Shown here: in pieces, positions 1 to 10,587 of the stretch
How positions within the stretch are numbered: position 1 is the stretch's first letter
How the letters are laid out: each line of letters starts with the position of its first letter
NCBI GenBank assembly: GCA_017633255.1
Contig: JAGBPS010000008.1
Coordinates: forward strand, 1-64,000
Length of the DNA stretch: 64,000 bases
Direction of reading: 5' to 3'
DNA from: Bacteroidales bacterium
GTDB taxonomy: Bacteria; Bacteroidota; Bacteroidia; Bacteroidales; WCHB1-69
Program-made: the position numbers and the translations under genes
Notes under the pieces: generated by a model
What the model saw: the letters and a program-made list of their open reading frames with translations, nothing else
Told to the model about the DNA's origin: nothing
The model's database searches: none

Positions 1-50
1 ACAAAAAAAAGAAAAAAGAAAAAAATTGACGAAGCAAAGAAAAAAAATTG

Positions 51-58
51 TATTTTTG
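51..58 (+). promoter_or_regulatory. Bacteroidota-type promoter -7 box for tRNA-Asn
   Basis: TATTTTTG matches the phylum consensus TAnnTTTG, and a TTGA at 26-29 sits where the -33 element is expected. The tRNA begins about 32 bases downstream. Confidence 0.75.
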
Positions 59-89
59 CAGCGTCAAAACGGAAACGTAGAGACCAGTT

Positions 90-166
90 GCTTCCTTAGC
101 TCAGTCGGTTAGAGCATCTGACTGTTAATCAGAGGGTCCTAGGTTCAAGTCCTAGAGGGAGCGCCA
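90..166 (+). tRNA. tRNA-Asn (anticodon GTT)
   Basis: A full cloverleaf can be drawn. The acceptor arm 90-96 pairs with 156-162 with one G-T wobble, the anticodon stem 117-121/129-133 encloses the loop CTGTTAA with anticodon GTT at 124-126, and the T arm 141-area stem CTAGG/CCTAG encloses TTCAAGT. The 3' CCA is encoded (164-166), unlike the tRNA-Lys later in the window. Confidence 0.95.
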
Positions 167-174
167 AGAAAACC

Positions 175-212
175 AAGCACTTACAAAGAAATTTGTGAGT
201 GCTTTTTTTTTT
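175..212 (+). terminator. Rho-independent terminator after tRNA-Asn
   Basis: AAGCACTTACAAA pairs with TTTGTGAGTGCTT (one wobble) around a GAAA loop and is followed by a run of ten T. It closes the single-gene tRNA transcript. Confidence 0.85.
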
Positions 213-274
213 GATGGACTAACAAATGGACTAACTTTTTTCTCCCAATTGGGGCAAATCCGAAAAATTTATGT

Positions 275-282
275 TATCTTTG
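275..282 (+). promoter_or_regulatory. -7 box for gapA
   Basis: TATCTTTG matches TAnnTTTG, 44 bases before the gapA start codon. A TTGG at 249-252 is placed like a -33 element. Confidence 0.7.
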
Positions 283-304
283 CACACTTTTTTATACAAC
301 ATAA

Positions 305-1327
<1,023 letters not shown>

Positions 1328-1358
1328 GCCTTTACGCTTACTTTTTTGAATTAAAAAC

Positions 1359-3872
1359 ATGATGCATACTTACTTTGCGGATGTACTATTGCCCTTGCCT
1401 TTGCAAGGGCTTTTTACCTATCGCATTCCCCAGGAGCTGAACGATAGTGTCGGTTTTGGAATGCGGGTGGTGGTGCCTTTCGGCAAAAGTAAGTTGTATT
1501 CGGGCTTGGTGCTGAAAGTGCACGAAAATGTGCCGCAGCAAGTCAATGTGAAATATGTGCTGGATGTGATTGACGAGCATTCCGTGGTGTCGGAACGTCA
1601 AATCCAGTTGTGGCAATGGATTGCCCGCTATTACATGTGTTCTTTGGGCGAGGTGATGGCCGCCGCGCTGCCCTCCGCTCTCAAGCTGGCCAGCGAGACC
1701 AAAATCCAGCTGAATCCGGCCTTCGACGGTGACATGACAGTGCTGAACGAGAAGGAGACCAAGCTGGTGGAGGCCTTGGCTTATCATCCGACCATGACGG
1801 TGGATGAAATTGCCAAGACAATAGATATCCAGAAGGTTATTCCGATTATCAAATCTTTGGTGGATAAGGATGTGGTAATCACAGACGAGGAAATCCGTGA
1901 TCCGTATAAGCCTAAAACGGAGACCTTTATCGCTTTGGCAGTTCCCTATTGTGATGATGAGACCACGCTGATGAATTTGATAGATTCCCTGGGTGCATCC
2001 AAGAAAACCGCCAAGCAGCAAGACCTCTTGCTTTCGTTCTTGATGCTGACCAAGGATACTGCCAAACCCAACGGTTTCAATCTGAAAGCGGTGATCAGGA
2101 AAGCGGATTTGCTGAAAAAAGCGGATATCTCGCAAGCTCGTCTGCAAACCTTGATAGACAAGGGCATTTTCGAACAGCAAACTGTTGTCACCAGCCGTTT
2201 GGAGGCTTTTGACTCTTCGTCTTCGGCAGAGGATATCCAGTTGTCGGATTATCAGCAGCAGGCCATGGATGAGATTGAAACGCAGTTTCAGGAGCACGAT
2301 ACGGTGCTACTGCACGGTGTGACGGGAAGCGGCAAGACAGAGATTTATATTAAACTGATAGATAAGGTGTTGAAACAGGGTAAACAGGTGCTTTACCTCT
2401 TGCCTGAAATTGCACTTACCTCACAGATTGTCAACCGCTTGCGGAAATTTTTCGGCGACAGGGTAGGGGTGTACCATTCCCGTTTTAATGAGTATGAGCG
2501 TGTGGAAATCTGGAACCGGGTACTGAATCAGCATAAAGAGGGGGATTTGAACACGAAATACCAGCTGATTTTGGGCGCCCGCTCGGCTTTGCTGCTGCCG
2601 TATCAGAATCTGGGTCTGATTATTGTGGATGAAGAGCACGATGGCTCGTACAAGCAAATTGACCCTGCACCGCGCTATCATGCCAGGGACGGGGCGGTTG
2701 TGTTGGCAAAGATTCACGAGTGCAAGGTGCTATTGGGCACGGCCACGCCTTCGTTAGAGAGCTATTACAATGCCCAGCAGCAAAAATTCGGACTGGTTAA
2801 CCTGATGCATCGTTATGCTGACAGCACTTTGCCCGACATTTGGGTGGTGGATATCGTGAAGAATCTGCGGCAGAAGAAAATGAACGGTCATTTCTCGCAG
2901 TTCCTGATTGATTGCATGGCCGAGGCTCTGTCGAAACACGAGCAAATCATCCTTTTCCAAAATCGCCGTGGCTACTCGCTCCGCTTGTATTGCAACACCT
3001 GCCAGAATATGCCGGTTTGCAAGCACTGCGATGTGACATTGACTTATCACAAACGAAGCAATTTGCTGAAATGCCACTATTGCGGCTATGCGGTGGAGGT
3101 GCCTAAGGAATGTCCGCAATGCCATAGCACCGATATCGAGATGCGGGGCTTCGGTACAGAAAAGGTGGAAGATGCTTTGGCGGAGCTGTTCCCAGAGGCA
3201 ACGGTGGCGCGCATGGACATGGATACTACGCGCAACAAGAATGCATACCAGAAAATCATTTCAGACTTCGAACAGCATAAAACCGATATACTGGTGGGCA
3301 CGCAGATGGTGACCAAGGGCTTGGATTTCGACCGTGTGAGTGTGGTAGGCATCCTGAATGCAGACAACCTGATGTCTTATCCGGATTTCCGCTCCTTTGA
3401 GAAGGCGTTCCAGATCATGTCGCAGGTGAGTGGCCGCGCCGGTCGCAAGGAAGTACCGGGCAAGGTGGTTATCCAGACTTATCAGCCCAGTCATCCGGCC
3501 TTGCAGTATGTGGTCACCAACGACTATCAGAGCATGTATCGCCAGCAGATTGCCGAACGCAGGCAGTTCAATTTCCCGCCGCTGTGCCGTCTGGTGAAAA
3601 TCACCCTGAAACATGCCAATGACGAGCTGGTCAACGAGGCGTCGCTGGCTTTGGCGCCATTGTTGCGGGAGGCTTTTCCGCATCGGGTGTTGGGTCCCGA
3701 ATGGCCTTTGGTTTCCCGCATCCAGAATTATTATATGAAGGATTTCTGGATTAAGATGAATAAGGATAACAATCTGGTACAAAATAAATTACTGCTGCAA
3801 CAAATCCTGCATGATTTCCAAGGCGATAGCAGGTACAAAGCCATCCGCATCATCATCAATGTGGATGCGTAA
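1359..3872 (+). CDS. priA: Primosomal protein N' (replication restart helicase)
   Basis: PriA recognises stalled replication forks and reloads the replicative helicase. The 837-residue product has the N-terminal DNA-binding domain, a Walker A motif GVTGSGKT (Lys326), a DEEH Walker B motif at 424-427, the zinc-binding insertion with paired cysteines (C-x2-C and C-x2-C groups near residues 550-590) and a helicase C-terminal half with the Q-V-S-G-R-A-G-R motif. Two adjacent ATGs (1359 and 1362) could start it; neither changes the domains. It lies 31 bases behind gapA and is probably cotranscribed with it. Confidence 0.95.
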   Translation: MMHTYFADVLLPLPLQGLFTYRIPQELNDSVGFGMRVVVPFGKSKLYSGLVLKVHENVPQQVNVKYVLDVIDEHSVVSERQIQLWQWIARYYMCSLGEVMAAALPSALKLASETKIQLNPAFDGDMTVLNEKETKLVEALAYHPTMTVDEIAKTIDIQKVIPIIKSLVDKDVVITDEEIRDPYKPKTETFIALAVPYCDDETTLMNLIDSLGASKKTAKQQDLLLSFLMLTKDTAKPNGFNLKAVIRKADLLKKADISQARLQTLIDKGIFEQQTVVTSRLEAFDSSSSAEDIQLSDYQQQAMDEIETQFQEHDTVLLHGVTGSGKTEIYIKLIDKVLKQGKQVLYLLPEIALTSQIVNRLRKFFGDRVGVYHSRFNEYERVEIWNRVLNQHKEGDLNTKYQLILGARSALLLPYQNLGLIIVDEEHDGSYKQIDPAPRYHARDGAVVLAKIHECKVLLGTATPSLESYYNAQQQKFGLVNLMHRYADSTLPDIWVVDIVKNLRQKKMNGHFSQFLIDCMAEALSKHEQIILFQNRRGYSLRLYCNTCQNMPVCKHCDVTLTYHKRSNLLKCHYCGYAVEVPKECPQCHSTDIEMRGFGTEKVEDALAELFPEATVARMDMDTTRNKNAYQKIISDFEQHKTDILVGTQMVTKGLDFDRVSVVGILNADNLMSYPDFRSFEKAFQIMSQVSGRAGRKEVPGKVVIQTYQPSHPALQYVVTNDYQSMYRQQIAERRQFNFPPLCRLVKITLKHANDELVNEASLALAPLLREAFPHRVLGPEWPLVSRIQNYYMKDFWIKMNKDNNLVQNKLLLQQILHDFQGDSRYKAIRIIINVDA

Positions 3873-3936
3873 AGCAAAAATGCTTTTTGTTGCGGAAAAA
3901 AGGAAAAAGTTTTCGGTAAGATTCAGGGATTTTTCT

Positions 3937-3944
3937 TATTTTTG
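3937..3944 (+). promoter_or_regulatory. -7 box for guaA
   Basis: TATTTTTG lies 24 bases before the guaA start and is an exact TAnnTTTG match. The implied 5' leader is short. Confidence 0.7.
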
Positions 3945-3967
3945 TAATTTGATTTAGAATTACGATT

Positions 3968-5572
3968 ATGGAAAAAATCATCATCCTTGATTTCGGTTCG
4001 CAGACCACCCAGTTGATAGGCCGACGGGTGCGCGAGCTGGATATGTTCTGCGAGATTATGCCGTATAATAAGTTCCCGAAAGACGACCCCGAAGTGATCG
4101 GTGTTATCTTGAGCGGTTCGCCTTTCAGCGTGTACGACGACAAGGCTTTCAAACTTGATTTGTCCGAAATTCGCGGGAAATATCCGATTTTGGGCATTTG
4201 CTACGGTGCCCAGTATATGGCACATACCAATGGTGGCAAGGTGGAACCCGCAGGCAGCCGTGAGTATGGCCGTGCGAACCTGGCTTCTTTCGACCAGGAA
4301 AATCCGCTGTTCAAAGGCTTCCACGCCAATTCACAGGTGTGGATGAGCCATGGCGATACCATTACCCGCTTGCCGGAAAATTGTCATAAAATCGCTTCTA
4401 CTGATAAGGTGGAATTTGCCGCTTACCAGTTCGACAATGAGAATGTTTGGGGTGTGCAGTTCCATCCCGAAGTGTTCCATACCGTGCAAGGCACCCAGTT
4501 GCTGAAGAATTTCGTGGTGGATATTTGTGGCGGTCATCAGACCTGGAGTCCGGCGTCTTTCGTGGACACCACGGTGGCGGAGTTGAAAGCTCAGATTGGC
4601 AATGATCGTGTGATTCTCGGTCTGAGCGGGGGCGTTGATTCTTCCGTTTGTGCGGTGCTGCTGAGCCGTGCCATTGGCAAGAATCTGACCTGCATTTTCG
4701 TGGACCATGGTCTGCTGCGCAAAAATGAGTTCCACGATGTGATGCGTGACTATGAAGGCTTGGGCTTGAATGTGATAGGAGTGGATGCTTCCGCTAAGTT
4801 TTTCAAGGAGTTGGAGGGCGTGTCTGATCCGGAACGCAAGCGCAAAATCATTGGTGCTGGCTTTATTGATGTGTTCAACGCGGAAGCCCAGAAAATCACC
4901 GATGCCAAATGGTTGGCACAAGGCACCATTTATCCTGACCGAATCGAAAGTTTGAGTATTACGGGTATGGTGATCAAGAGTCATCATAATGTGGGGGGAC
5001 TGCCCGAAAAGATGCATCTGAAACTGTGTGAACCATTGAAGTGGCTGTTCAAGGATGAGGTGCGTCGTGTAGGCCGCCAGTTAGGTATGCCCGAGCATCT
5101 GATTACCCGTCATCCCTTCCCGGGACCGGGTTTGGCAGTTCGTATTTTGGGCGATATCACTCCCGAAAAAGTCAGGGTTTTGCAAGATGCCGATGATATT
5201 TTCATCCAGGGATTGCGCAATTGGAAAGTGAAACTGAGCGGCGAGGAAGCCCGTAAGGTGCTGGCCGCCGGTGTGCCTGCCAATATGAGTAATGGCGAGA
5301 TAGAAGTTTCCCTTTACGACCAGATTTGGCAGGCGGGCGTGATTCTGCTGCCGATTAAGAGTGTGGGTGTGATGGGCGATGAGCGTACTTACGAGCGCGC
5401 TGTGGCTCTTCGTGCTGTTACCAGCACCGATGCCATGACCGCTGACTGGGCCCACTTACCCTACGAGTTCATGGCGAAAGTGTCCAACGAAATCATCAAC
5501 AAGGTGAAGGGCGTGAACAGAGTATGCTACGACATCAGCTCCAAACCACCCGCGACAATCGAGTGGGAGTAA
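3968..5572 (+). CDS. guaA: GMP synthase (glutamine-hydrolysing)
   Basis: GuaA aminates XMP to GMP in purine synthesis. The 534-residue chain starts with a class I glutamine amidotransferase domain whose nucleophile is Cys78 in GICYGAQ, with a later F-H-P-E-V motif. It is followed by an ATP pyrophosphatase domain with the P-loop SGGVDSS at 220-226 and a C-terminal dimerisation domain ending in K-P-P-A-T-I-E-W-E, the normal GuaA terminus. Its own promoter lies just upstream. The gap to murG holds a 30-base perfect palindrome. Confidence 0.97.
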   Translation: MEKIIILDFGSQTTQLIGRRVRELDMFCEIMPYNKFPKDDPEVIGVILSGSPFSVYDDKAFKLDLSEIRGKYPILGICYGAQYMAHTNGGKVEPAGSREYGRANLASFDQENPLFKGFHANSQVWMSHGDTITRLPENCHKIASTDKVEFAAYQFDNENVWGVQFHPEVFHTVQGTQLLKNFVVDICGGHQTWSPASFVDTTVAELKAQIGNDRVILGLSGGVDSSVCAVLLSRAIGKNLTCIFVDHGLLRKNEFHDVMRDYEGLGLNVIGVDASAKFFKELEGVSDPERKRKIIGAGFIDVFNAEAQKITDAKWLAQGTIYPDRIESLSITGMVIKSHHNVGGLPEKMHLKLCEPLKWLFKDEVRRVGRQLGMPEHLITRHPFPGPGLAVRILGDITPEKVRVLQDADDIFIQGLRNWKVKLSGEEARKVLAAGVPANMSNGEIEVSLYDQIWQAGVILLPIKSVGVMGDERTYERAVALRAVTSTDAMTADWAHLPYEFMAKVSNEIINKVKGVNRVCYDISSKPPATIEWE

Positions 5573-5624
5573 AACCGAATACAGAGCCGTGCCATAGCAC
5601 ATTTCTACAAAAATAATACGAAAA

Positions 5625-5654
5625 TGTAGAGACGTTTCATGAAACGTCTCTACA
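5625..5654. repeat. Palindromic repeat element, copy 1 (30 bp, intergenic)
   Basis: The half-site TGTAGAGACGTTTCA is followed directly by its exact reverse complement, giving a perfect 30-base palindrome that ends 17 bases before the murG start codon. Its central ATG is in frame with murG and would add 11 residues, but the true start is the downstream ATG. The same sequence recurs at 7564 and 13438, with variants at 60090, 60231 and 60397. Confidence 0.9.
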
Positions 5655-5671
5655 ACAAAAAACATAATACA

Positions 5672-6772
5672 ATGAAACGGTTTATCATTTCTGGCGGCGG
5701 CACCGGAGGTCATATTTTTCCGGCTCTCGCCATTGCCAACGGATTGAAAAAAGCTATCCCCGATGCCGAAATCCTGTTTATCGGAGCCAACGGCAAAATG
5801 GAGATGAAACGTGTGCCCGAAGCAGGCTATCCTATTGAGGGTCTGGATGTTTACGGCATCAATCGCAGTTTCTCCCTGAAGGCTTTGGTCAGCAATGTGA
5901 AATTGCCGTTTTTATTGATGAAGACCATGCGTCGCGCCAAGCAGATTATCAGGAATTTCAATCCTGATATGGCGATTGGGGTAGGGGGCTTTGCCAGCGG
6001 TCCCGCTTTGCAGGCAGCCAGCAGTCTGGGGATTCCCACCCTCTTGCAGGAACAGAATTCCTATCCTGGCGTCACCAATAAGATTTTGTCAGCCAAAGCG
6101 AAGAAAATTTGTGTGGCCTACGACGGCTTGGAGAAATATTTCCCGGCAGAGAAGATTGTCAAGACGGGCAACCCTATCCGTGCGGAAATCCTGAATATGG
6201 TGCGCAAGGATGATAAGGCCTACGAATTCTTCGGTTTCTCCAAGGAAAAGAAGACCATTTTGGTGGTGGGTGGCAGCCTGGGTGCCCGAACCATCAATCA
6301 GTGCATGGAAAAGGGTCTCGACAGACTGAAAGAGATGAATGTGCAGTTGCTTTGGCAGACAGGCGAGTCGTTTTACAAGACTATTTCTCCTGAATTGCTG
6401 GCACGGCAGAATGAGAATATCAAGATTGTGCCTTTTATCAAGAACATGAACGATGCATACAGCATGGCGGATGTGATTGTGTCGCGTGCTGGTGCCTTGG
6501 CAATTGCGGAGCTGTGTGTGGTAGGTGTGCCGACTATACTGGTACCATTCCCCTTCGCCGCCGAAGATCACCAAACCAAGAATGCCCAAGCCTTGGTGGA
6601 CAAGGACGCTGCCATCATGATTCCCGATAGCCAGGCGGAAACCCAATTGATGGATCAGCTTATCAATCTGATTCAGGATGAAAACAGATGCCAAACCATG
6701 GGCGAGAATATCAAAAAATTAGCCCAACCAGATGCGATAGACTTGATAATTAGTGAGATACTTTCTGTTTAG
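5672..6772 (+). CDS. murG: UDP-GlcNAc:MurNAc-pentapeptide-PP-undecaprenol GlcNAc transferase
   Basis: MurG adds GlcNAc to lipid I to make lipid II on the inner face of the membrane. The 366-residue product begins MKRFIIS and carries the diphosphate-binding loop GGGTGGH at residues 8-14 and the C-terminal donor-binding region with the A-G-A-L-A-I-A-E motif. An in-frame ATG at 5639 lies inside a palindromic repeat; I reject it as start because the family begins immediately before the glycine loop. It follows guaA by 99 bases. No other mur genes are nearby, so it is outside a dcw cluster here. Confidence 0.95.
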   Translation: MKRFIISGGGTGGHIFPALAIANGLKKAIPDAEILFIGANGKMEMKRVPEAGYPIEGLDVYGINRSFSLKALVSNVKLPFLLMKTMRRAKQIIRNFNPDMAIGVGGFASGPALQAASSLGIPTLLQEQNSYPGVTNKILSAKAKKICVAYDGLEKYFPAEKIVKTGNPIRAEILNMVRKDDKAYEFFGFSKEKKTILVVGGSLGARTINQCMEKGLDRLKEMNVQLLWQTGESFYKTISPELLARQNENIKIVPFIKNMNDAYSMADVIVSRAGALAIAELCVVGVPTILVPFPFAAEDHQTKNAQALVDKDAAIMIPDSQAETQLMDQLINLIQDENRCQTMGENIKKLAQPDAIDLIISEILSV

Positions 6773-6787
6773 GGATGAAGAATTAAG

Positions 6788-6855
6788 AATTCAAAGTTCA
6801 GAATTCAAAATTCAGAATTTAAGCATTACAGATAATATATTATGAACTTTGAATT
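6788..6855. repeat. AT-rich inverted repeat between murG and the M16 gene
   Basis: AATTCAAAGTTC (6788-6799) has an exact inverted partner at 6844-6855, and the space between is filled with AATTCAAAATTC-like words. It lies between converging genes and could act as a bidirectional terminator. Related hairpins occur at 29678-29725 and 30593-30665. Confidence 0.7.
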
Positions 6856-6922
6856 TTGAATTTTGAATTAAATGATTTCATAATCCTTCTTTCATTGCTC
6901 ATTATTATAATTAGCACATTAA

Positions 6923-8245
6923 CTAATTTGCACATTTATAGTACATCGTGGCTTCCTGCTCCTGACGGAACATCTTGTGACACAGTGTATTAATCTGCTC
7001 TTCCGTCACGGCGAAATAGCGTTGGGTCTCATCATTGAAGTCCTCCGCGCAGCTGAAACATTCTGCTACCGCCAAAGAAGAGGAACGGTCTTCAATTTTG
7101 ATGTCATTCTGTAAAATGATGGATTCCACACGGTTCTTCACCTTCTGCAAATCGTGTGAACTGATACTGTTTTCAGGAAGCTGATAGATAAAATCATTCA
7201 GTTTTTGGTCGGCTTCCTCAATGCTGACTCCTTCTGCAGGACGTCCGCCGATAATGAAGACTCCGGGGTCTAATGTTCCTGTGATATAGGCGCTTATGTC
7301 TGTAAAAACGGCGTCTTCCATCACAAATTTCTTATACAGATACGAGGATTGTCCGCTGCCGAACAAATCGGATAACATATCGTAGGCGTAGAAATCCGCG
7401 TCTAATCTGCCACAGGTGGGCCAGCCTTTGAAAAGCATGTCGGCAGGCACATTTCGTTTTACCTCGTACATCCGATGCTCGGTCGGGAGGTCTTCTTGCG
7501 GATATGTTTTTCTCTGTGAGAGGCCATCTTTCTCCTGTGTGTTCTGATTTTCCCGTAGGTCTTGTAGAGACGTTTCATGAAACGTCTCTACCGAAGAAAC
7601 AGGTCCTGTGGGAATCTGTCCAAACCATTTCTCCACCAAGGGTACAATCTCTTCGAATTTCACATTCCCCGAAATGGTCAGCACCGCATTGTTGGGTCTG
7701 TAAAAGCGATAGAAGAAATTCTTCATGTCCTCCATGCTGACTTTTTCTATATGGCTGATTTCCTTGCCGATAGGTAGCCATTGATAAGGATGCTTCTGGA
7801 AATAAAACTGGTTGTACAGCAGCCACATGTCACCATACGGGCGGTTCAGGAAGTTCTCTTTGAATTCCTCGATGACCACATGTTTTTGGATATCTAGTTT
7901 CTCTTGCTGAAAAGCCAGTTCCATCATGCGGTCGGACTCCAGCCAAAGGGCATGCTCAATATTGACAGCCGGCAGGGTGATATAGTAATGTGTGATATCT
8001 TGTGTGGTATAGGCATTGTTGATGGCTCCCACGCTTTGCAGCTGGGCGTCAAAGTCGGCAATGTTCTTGGAGCCGGTGAACATGAAATGCTCAAACAGGT
8101 GGGCCATGCCGGTCATGTCGGGATTCTCATCCCGCGAGCCGACACGATATACTACATTGCACGAGGCCAACGGCGTGCTGGGGTCTTCGTGGACAATCAG
8201 GCGCAGTCCGTTGGACAGGATATGTCGTTGAAATTGAAGTGGCAT
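6923..8245 (-). CDS. M16-family zinc peptidase (insulinase-like), with in-frame palindrome insert
   Basis: The 440-residue protein has the inverted zinc motif H49-L-F-E52-H53 and a downstream Glu126/Glu127 that can be the third ligand, as in M16 peptidases; a second M16 domain follows. No signal peptide is evident. Residues 219-227 (VETFHETSL) are encoded exactly by a palindromic repeat at 7564-7591, in the linker after the first domain where an insertion would be tolerated. The gene starts 1 base after the stop of the T9SS cargo gene upstream, so it ends a minus-strand operon. Which peptides it cleaves is unknown. Confidence 0.88.
   Translation of the reverse strand: MPLQFQRHILSNGLRLIVHEDPSTPLASCNVVYRVGSRDENPDMTGMAHLFEHFMFTGSKNIADFDAQLQSVGAINNAYTTQDITHYYITLPAVNIEHALWLESDRMMELAFQQEKLDIQKHVVIEEFKENFLNRPYGDMWLLYNQFYFQKHPYQWLPIGKEISHIEKVSMEDMKNFFYRFYRPNNAVLTISGNVKFEEIVPLVEKWFGQIPTGPVSSVETFHETSLQDLRENQNTQEKDGLSQRKTYPQEDLPTEHRMYEVKRNVPADMLFKGWPTCGRLDADFYAYDMLSDLFGSGQSSYLYKKFVMEDAVFTDISAYITGTLDPGVFIIGGRPAEGVSIEEADQKLNDFIYQLPENSISSHDLQKVKNRVESIILQNDIKIEDRSSSLAVAECFSCAEDFNDETQRYFAVTEEQINTLCHKMFRQEQEATMYYKCAN
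7564..7591. repeat. Palindromic repeat element, copy 2 (28 bp, inside M16 gene)
   Basis: GTAGAGACGTTTCA and its reverse complement form a perfect 28-base palindrome within the peptidase gene. Of the three reading frames, one begins with TAG and another reaches TGA; only the frame GTA-GAG-ACG is open, and that is the one used. Confidence 0.9.
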
Positions 8246-8246
8246 T

Positions 8247-10565
8247 CTATCGGATGAGGTTGATGTTTCCCGTTTTGATGAGTTCTTGTTTCAGATTATT
8301 GTAACGGTAATAACTGATAAAATAGGTATAAACCCCTGGTGGACATTCTTTTCCGTCAATGGTTCCGTCCCAACCCTCTGTGGTTTGGTTGGTGGAAAAT
8401 ACGATGCTGCCGCTACGGTCATAGATAACCAAATAATATCTTTTCTGGTCCACGCAGGCTATAACGGGCATGAAAATATCGTTTAAACCGTCTTTGTTGG
8501 GAGTGAAACTGTTGGGGACATACAGCACATGATTGTCCACTACGGGTACGGGAAGGGTGTATGTGTCTTGGCAGCCGGCATCGTCACTTACTGTCAGAAT
8601 AACATTGTAGTTTTCGTTGTTTTCAGCATAATATACATGTATGGGGTTTTCTTCCGTACTGTTGGCACCATCGCCGAAACTCCATTCGTAATGTATATTC
8701 ATACCTGTTGTGGATTCATTGGTGAAAAATACGGTGTCTCCCACTTCGGCTTCAACAGGGTCAAAATAGAAAGAGGCCGTGGGTTTTAACCCTGCGTTGA
8801 TGTAGTTGATCAGAGATATTTCATTGGCACAGGCTTCTGCTTCGTATGCTTTATAATCGATAGAGTAGTGTCCTGGTTCTGTAAACATGTATGTTTGATT
8901 GTTCCCATAAATGGTATCTCTCACGTTGTTAGAGTATATAATCCATCGGTGGGTGGAGGCGGGGGTCGCGGTAGATTTGAACTGCACTTCCTCGGGTACA
9001 CAAATTACGTTGGGCGAAATAAGGTAATGGCCCTCCAATACAGGTGTGCTGGTGACAAGGGCGGTGTGGTAGCAGCTGTCCACCATGCAGCCCCATCTGT
9101 CACTTACTGTTACCTGGAAGGTGGTGTTATGGGTGACATTGCAGTCGCTTTCTCTCGCATGAGGTGTAGCTAAACCTGTCGAAGGTGTCCAGTTGTAGAG
9201 TAGTGGCTCTGTACCTCCTTCCATTTGGATGGTTACATGCTCACATCGGTCGCAGTAAAATATGGAGTCACTGGTAAGAGTGAATCTTTCATTGTCAAGA
9301 ATATTGTAAACAAGCGTATCAAATTGCGCTCTTTCTTCCCTATGACCGTCCAGATATCTGAAATTGGGACACAAAACGCTTTTAAATACTAGTTGCACTT
9401 TCTTCGACTGATTGGGCGCGAATTGCGCATCCTCCCGCACTATCATTCTTAGTTGAACAAGGGTGTCCCCATACGGAAAATAGATGGTGTCTCCGTGATA
9501 TACAGTGTCCATTACATTATTTGGACGAAGACGTATCACATAAAAATCTTCAGGAGAGGCAGTTCCTCCATCGGAATATAAAATGATATTCATTGAGGAT
9601 TCCAATGGCTCTCCATAGTGTATGTCGATATCTGCCCTGTTGCAATTCTTGATCACAGTGTCAAGACCATTCGTGATACTGTCGGTAACGCTTATTTCTT
9701 TGGGCATCTTGAAACTGCCTTTCTCTAGAAAAACGCCAGAGTCGTATGCGTTGTCTGAAACATTGGCAATTGAAATCTTCAATCTGTATTCTGAACAAGC
9801 GCAAAGCTGGGCATCAGCGACCATATTCGTTGTAAAACCATCATATTCAATGGCTCCACCCGAATTACTGCGGTAAAATTGGGAATAATCCAATGACACA
9901 CAGTTTCCGGCACTTCCCGAACTGCCGACAGAACCATTGTTTAGTGCGTTAATACTTACGGGAAGGTTGGGGCTACCTGGGATAATCGCCATGTTTTTAG
10001 TGACATTTCCCGGACTTCCGAAGGGGTCTGGTCCATAGAGGAAGAAACCGAAAACGTCATTAAATGAGGAACATACAAATTCAGGGTATTCTTCGGAACC
10101 AAAAATATAATTGAAGGACACGATGTTTGTGTATTCATTTCTGCCACTGTAAAAGTTGAATTCCAATACAGATGCATTGCTCACGGGATAACCAGATGTT
10201 ACCAATTGCTGTAAATCCTGGTCAATGGGAGCAGTGTTTACTCCTGTAGTACTGCTTTCACTGTTGGAAGAATTGGGGCCTTGGGCAACACTGATATTGC
10301 CTGTGGTAAGCACTATGCCCGAACTAAAGGGAAACTGGGAATTAGTATTGGTAAATGTGCCTACTTGTGAACCATTGATGGCACCGGGACTCCAGTTGAA
10401 TTTGCAGTTGTGTAGTTTTACTCCTTCACCGGCAAAATATCTGTTGAGCAGGGTGTCGGGTAGCAGACCATTGGCTTGTGAGGTAATAATGGACTGGCTA
10501 TACCCCGTTATGATGCACATGCAGGAGATAAAACTGATAAGCAATCTTTTATATAAACTTCTCAT
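8247..10565 (-). CDS. Secreted T9SS cargo: choice-of-anchor-L domain, PKD domain, gliding-type C-terminal domain
   Basis: The 772-residue protein starts with a signal peptide ending near Tyr-Ser-Gln. Residues about 25-280 match the choice-of-anchor L region, with the telling segment F-G-S-E-E-Y-P-E-F. A PKD-type Ig domain follows near residues 605-675 (W-S-F-G-D-G motif). The last ~90 residues, beginning V-P-N-S-F-T-P-N-K-D-G-L-N-D, are a gliding-motility-associated (type B) T9SS sorting domain. It is expected on the cell surface or released. It sits between an outer-membrane barrel gene and the M16 gene in one operon; its ligand is not evident. Confidence 0.88.
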   Translation of the reverse strand: MRSLYKRLLISFISCMCIITGYSQSIITSQANGLLPDTLLNRYFAGEGVKLHNCKFNWSPGAINGSQVGTFTNTNSQFPFSSGIVLTTGNISVAQGPNSSNSESSTTGVNTAPIDQDLQQLVTSGYPVSNASVLEFNFYSGRNEYTNIVSFNYIFGSEEYPEFVCSSFNDVFGFFLYGPDPFGSPGNVTKNMAIIPGSPNLPVSINALNNGSVGSSGSAGNCVSLDYSQFYRSNSGGAIEYDGFTTNMVADAQLCACSEYRLKISIANVSDNAYDSGVFLEKGSFKMPKEISVTDSITNGLDTVIKNCNRADIDIHYGEPLESSMNIILYSDGGTASPEDFYVIRLRPNNVMDTVYHGDTIYFPYGDTLVQLRMIVREDAQFAPNQSKKVQLVFKSVLCPNFRYLDGHREERAQFDTLVYNILDNERFTLTSDSIFYCDRCEHVTIQMEGGTEPLLYNWTPSTGLATPHARESDCNVTHNTTFQVTVSDRWGCMVDSCYHTALVTSTPVLEGHYLISPNVICVPEEVQFKSTATPASTHRWIIYSNNVRDTIYGNNQTYMFTEPGHYSIDYKAYEAEACANEISLINYINAGLKPTASFYFDPVEAEVGDTVFFTNESTTGMNIHYEWSFGDGANSTEENPIHVYYAENNENYNVILTVSDDAGCQDTYTLPVPVVDNHVLYVPNSFTPNKDGLNDIFMPVIACVDQKRYYLVIYDRSGSIVFSTNQTTEGWDGTIDGKECPPGVYTYFISYYRYNNLKQELIKTGNINLIR

Positions 10566-10587
10566 GGCGATAAATTATGATTTATTT

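Noticed and set aside
214..235. Direct repeat ATGGACTAAC twice after tRNA-Asn, considered as an attachment-site scar
   Set aside because: No copy of the tRNA 3' end and no integrase are nearby; too little to call an att site.
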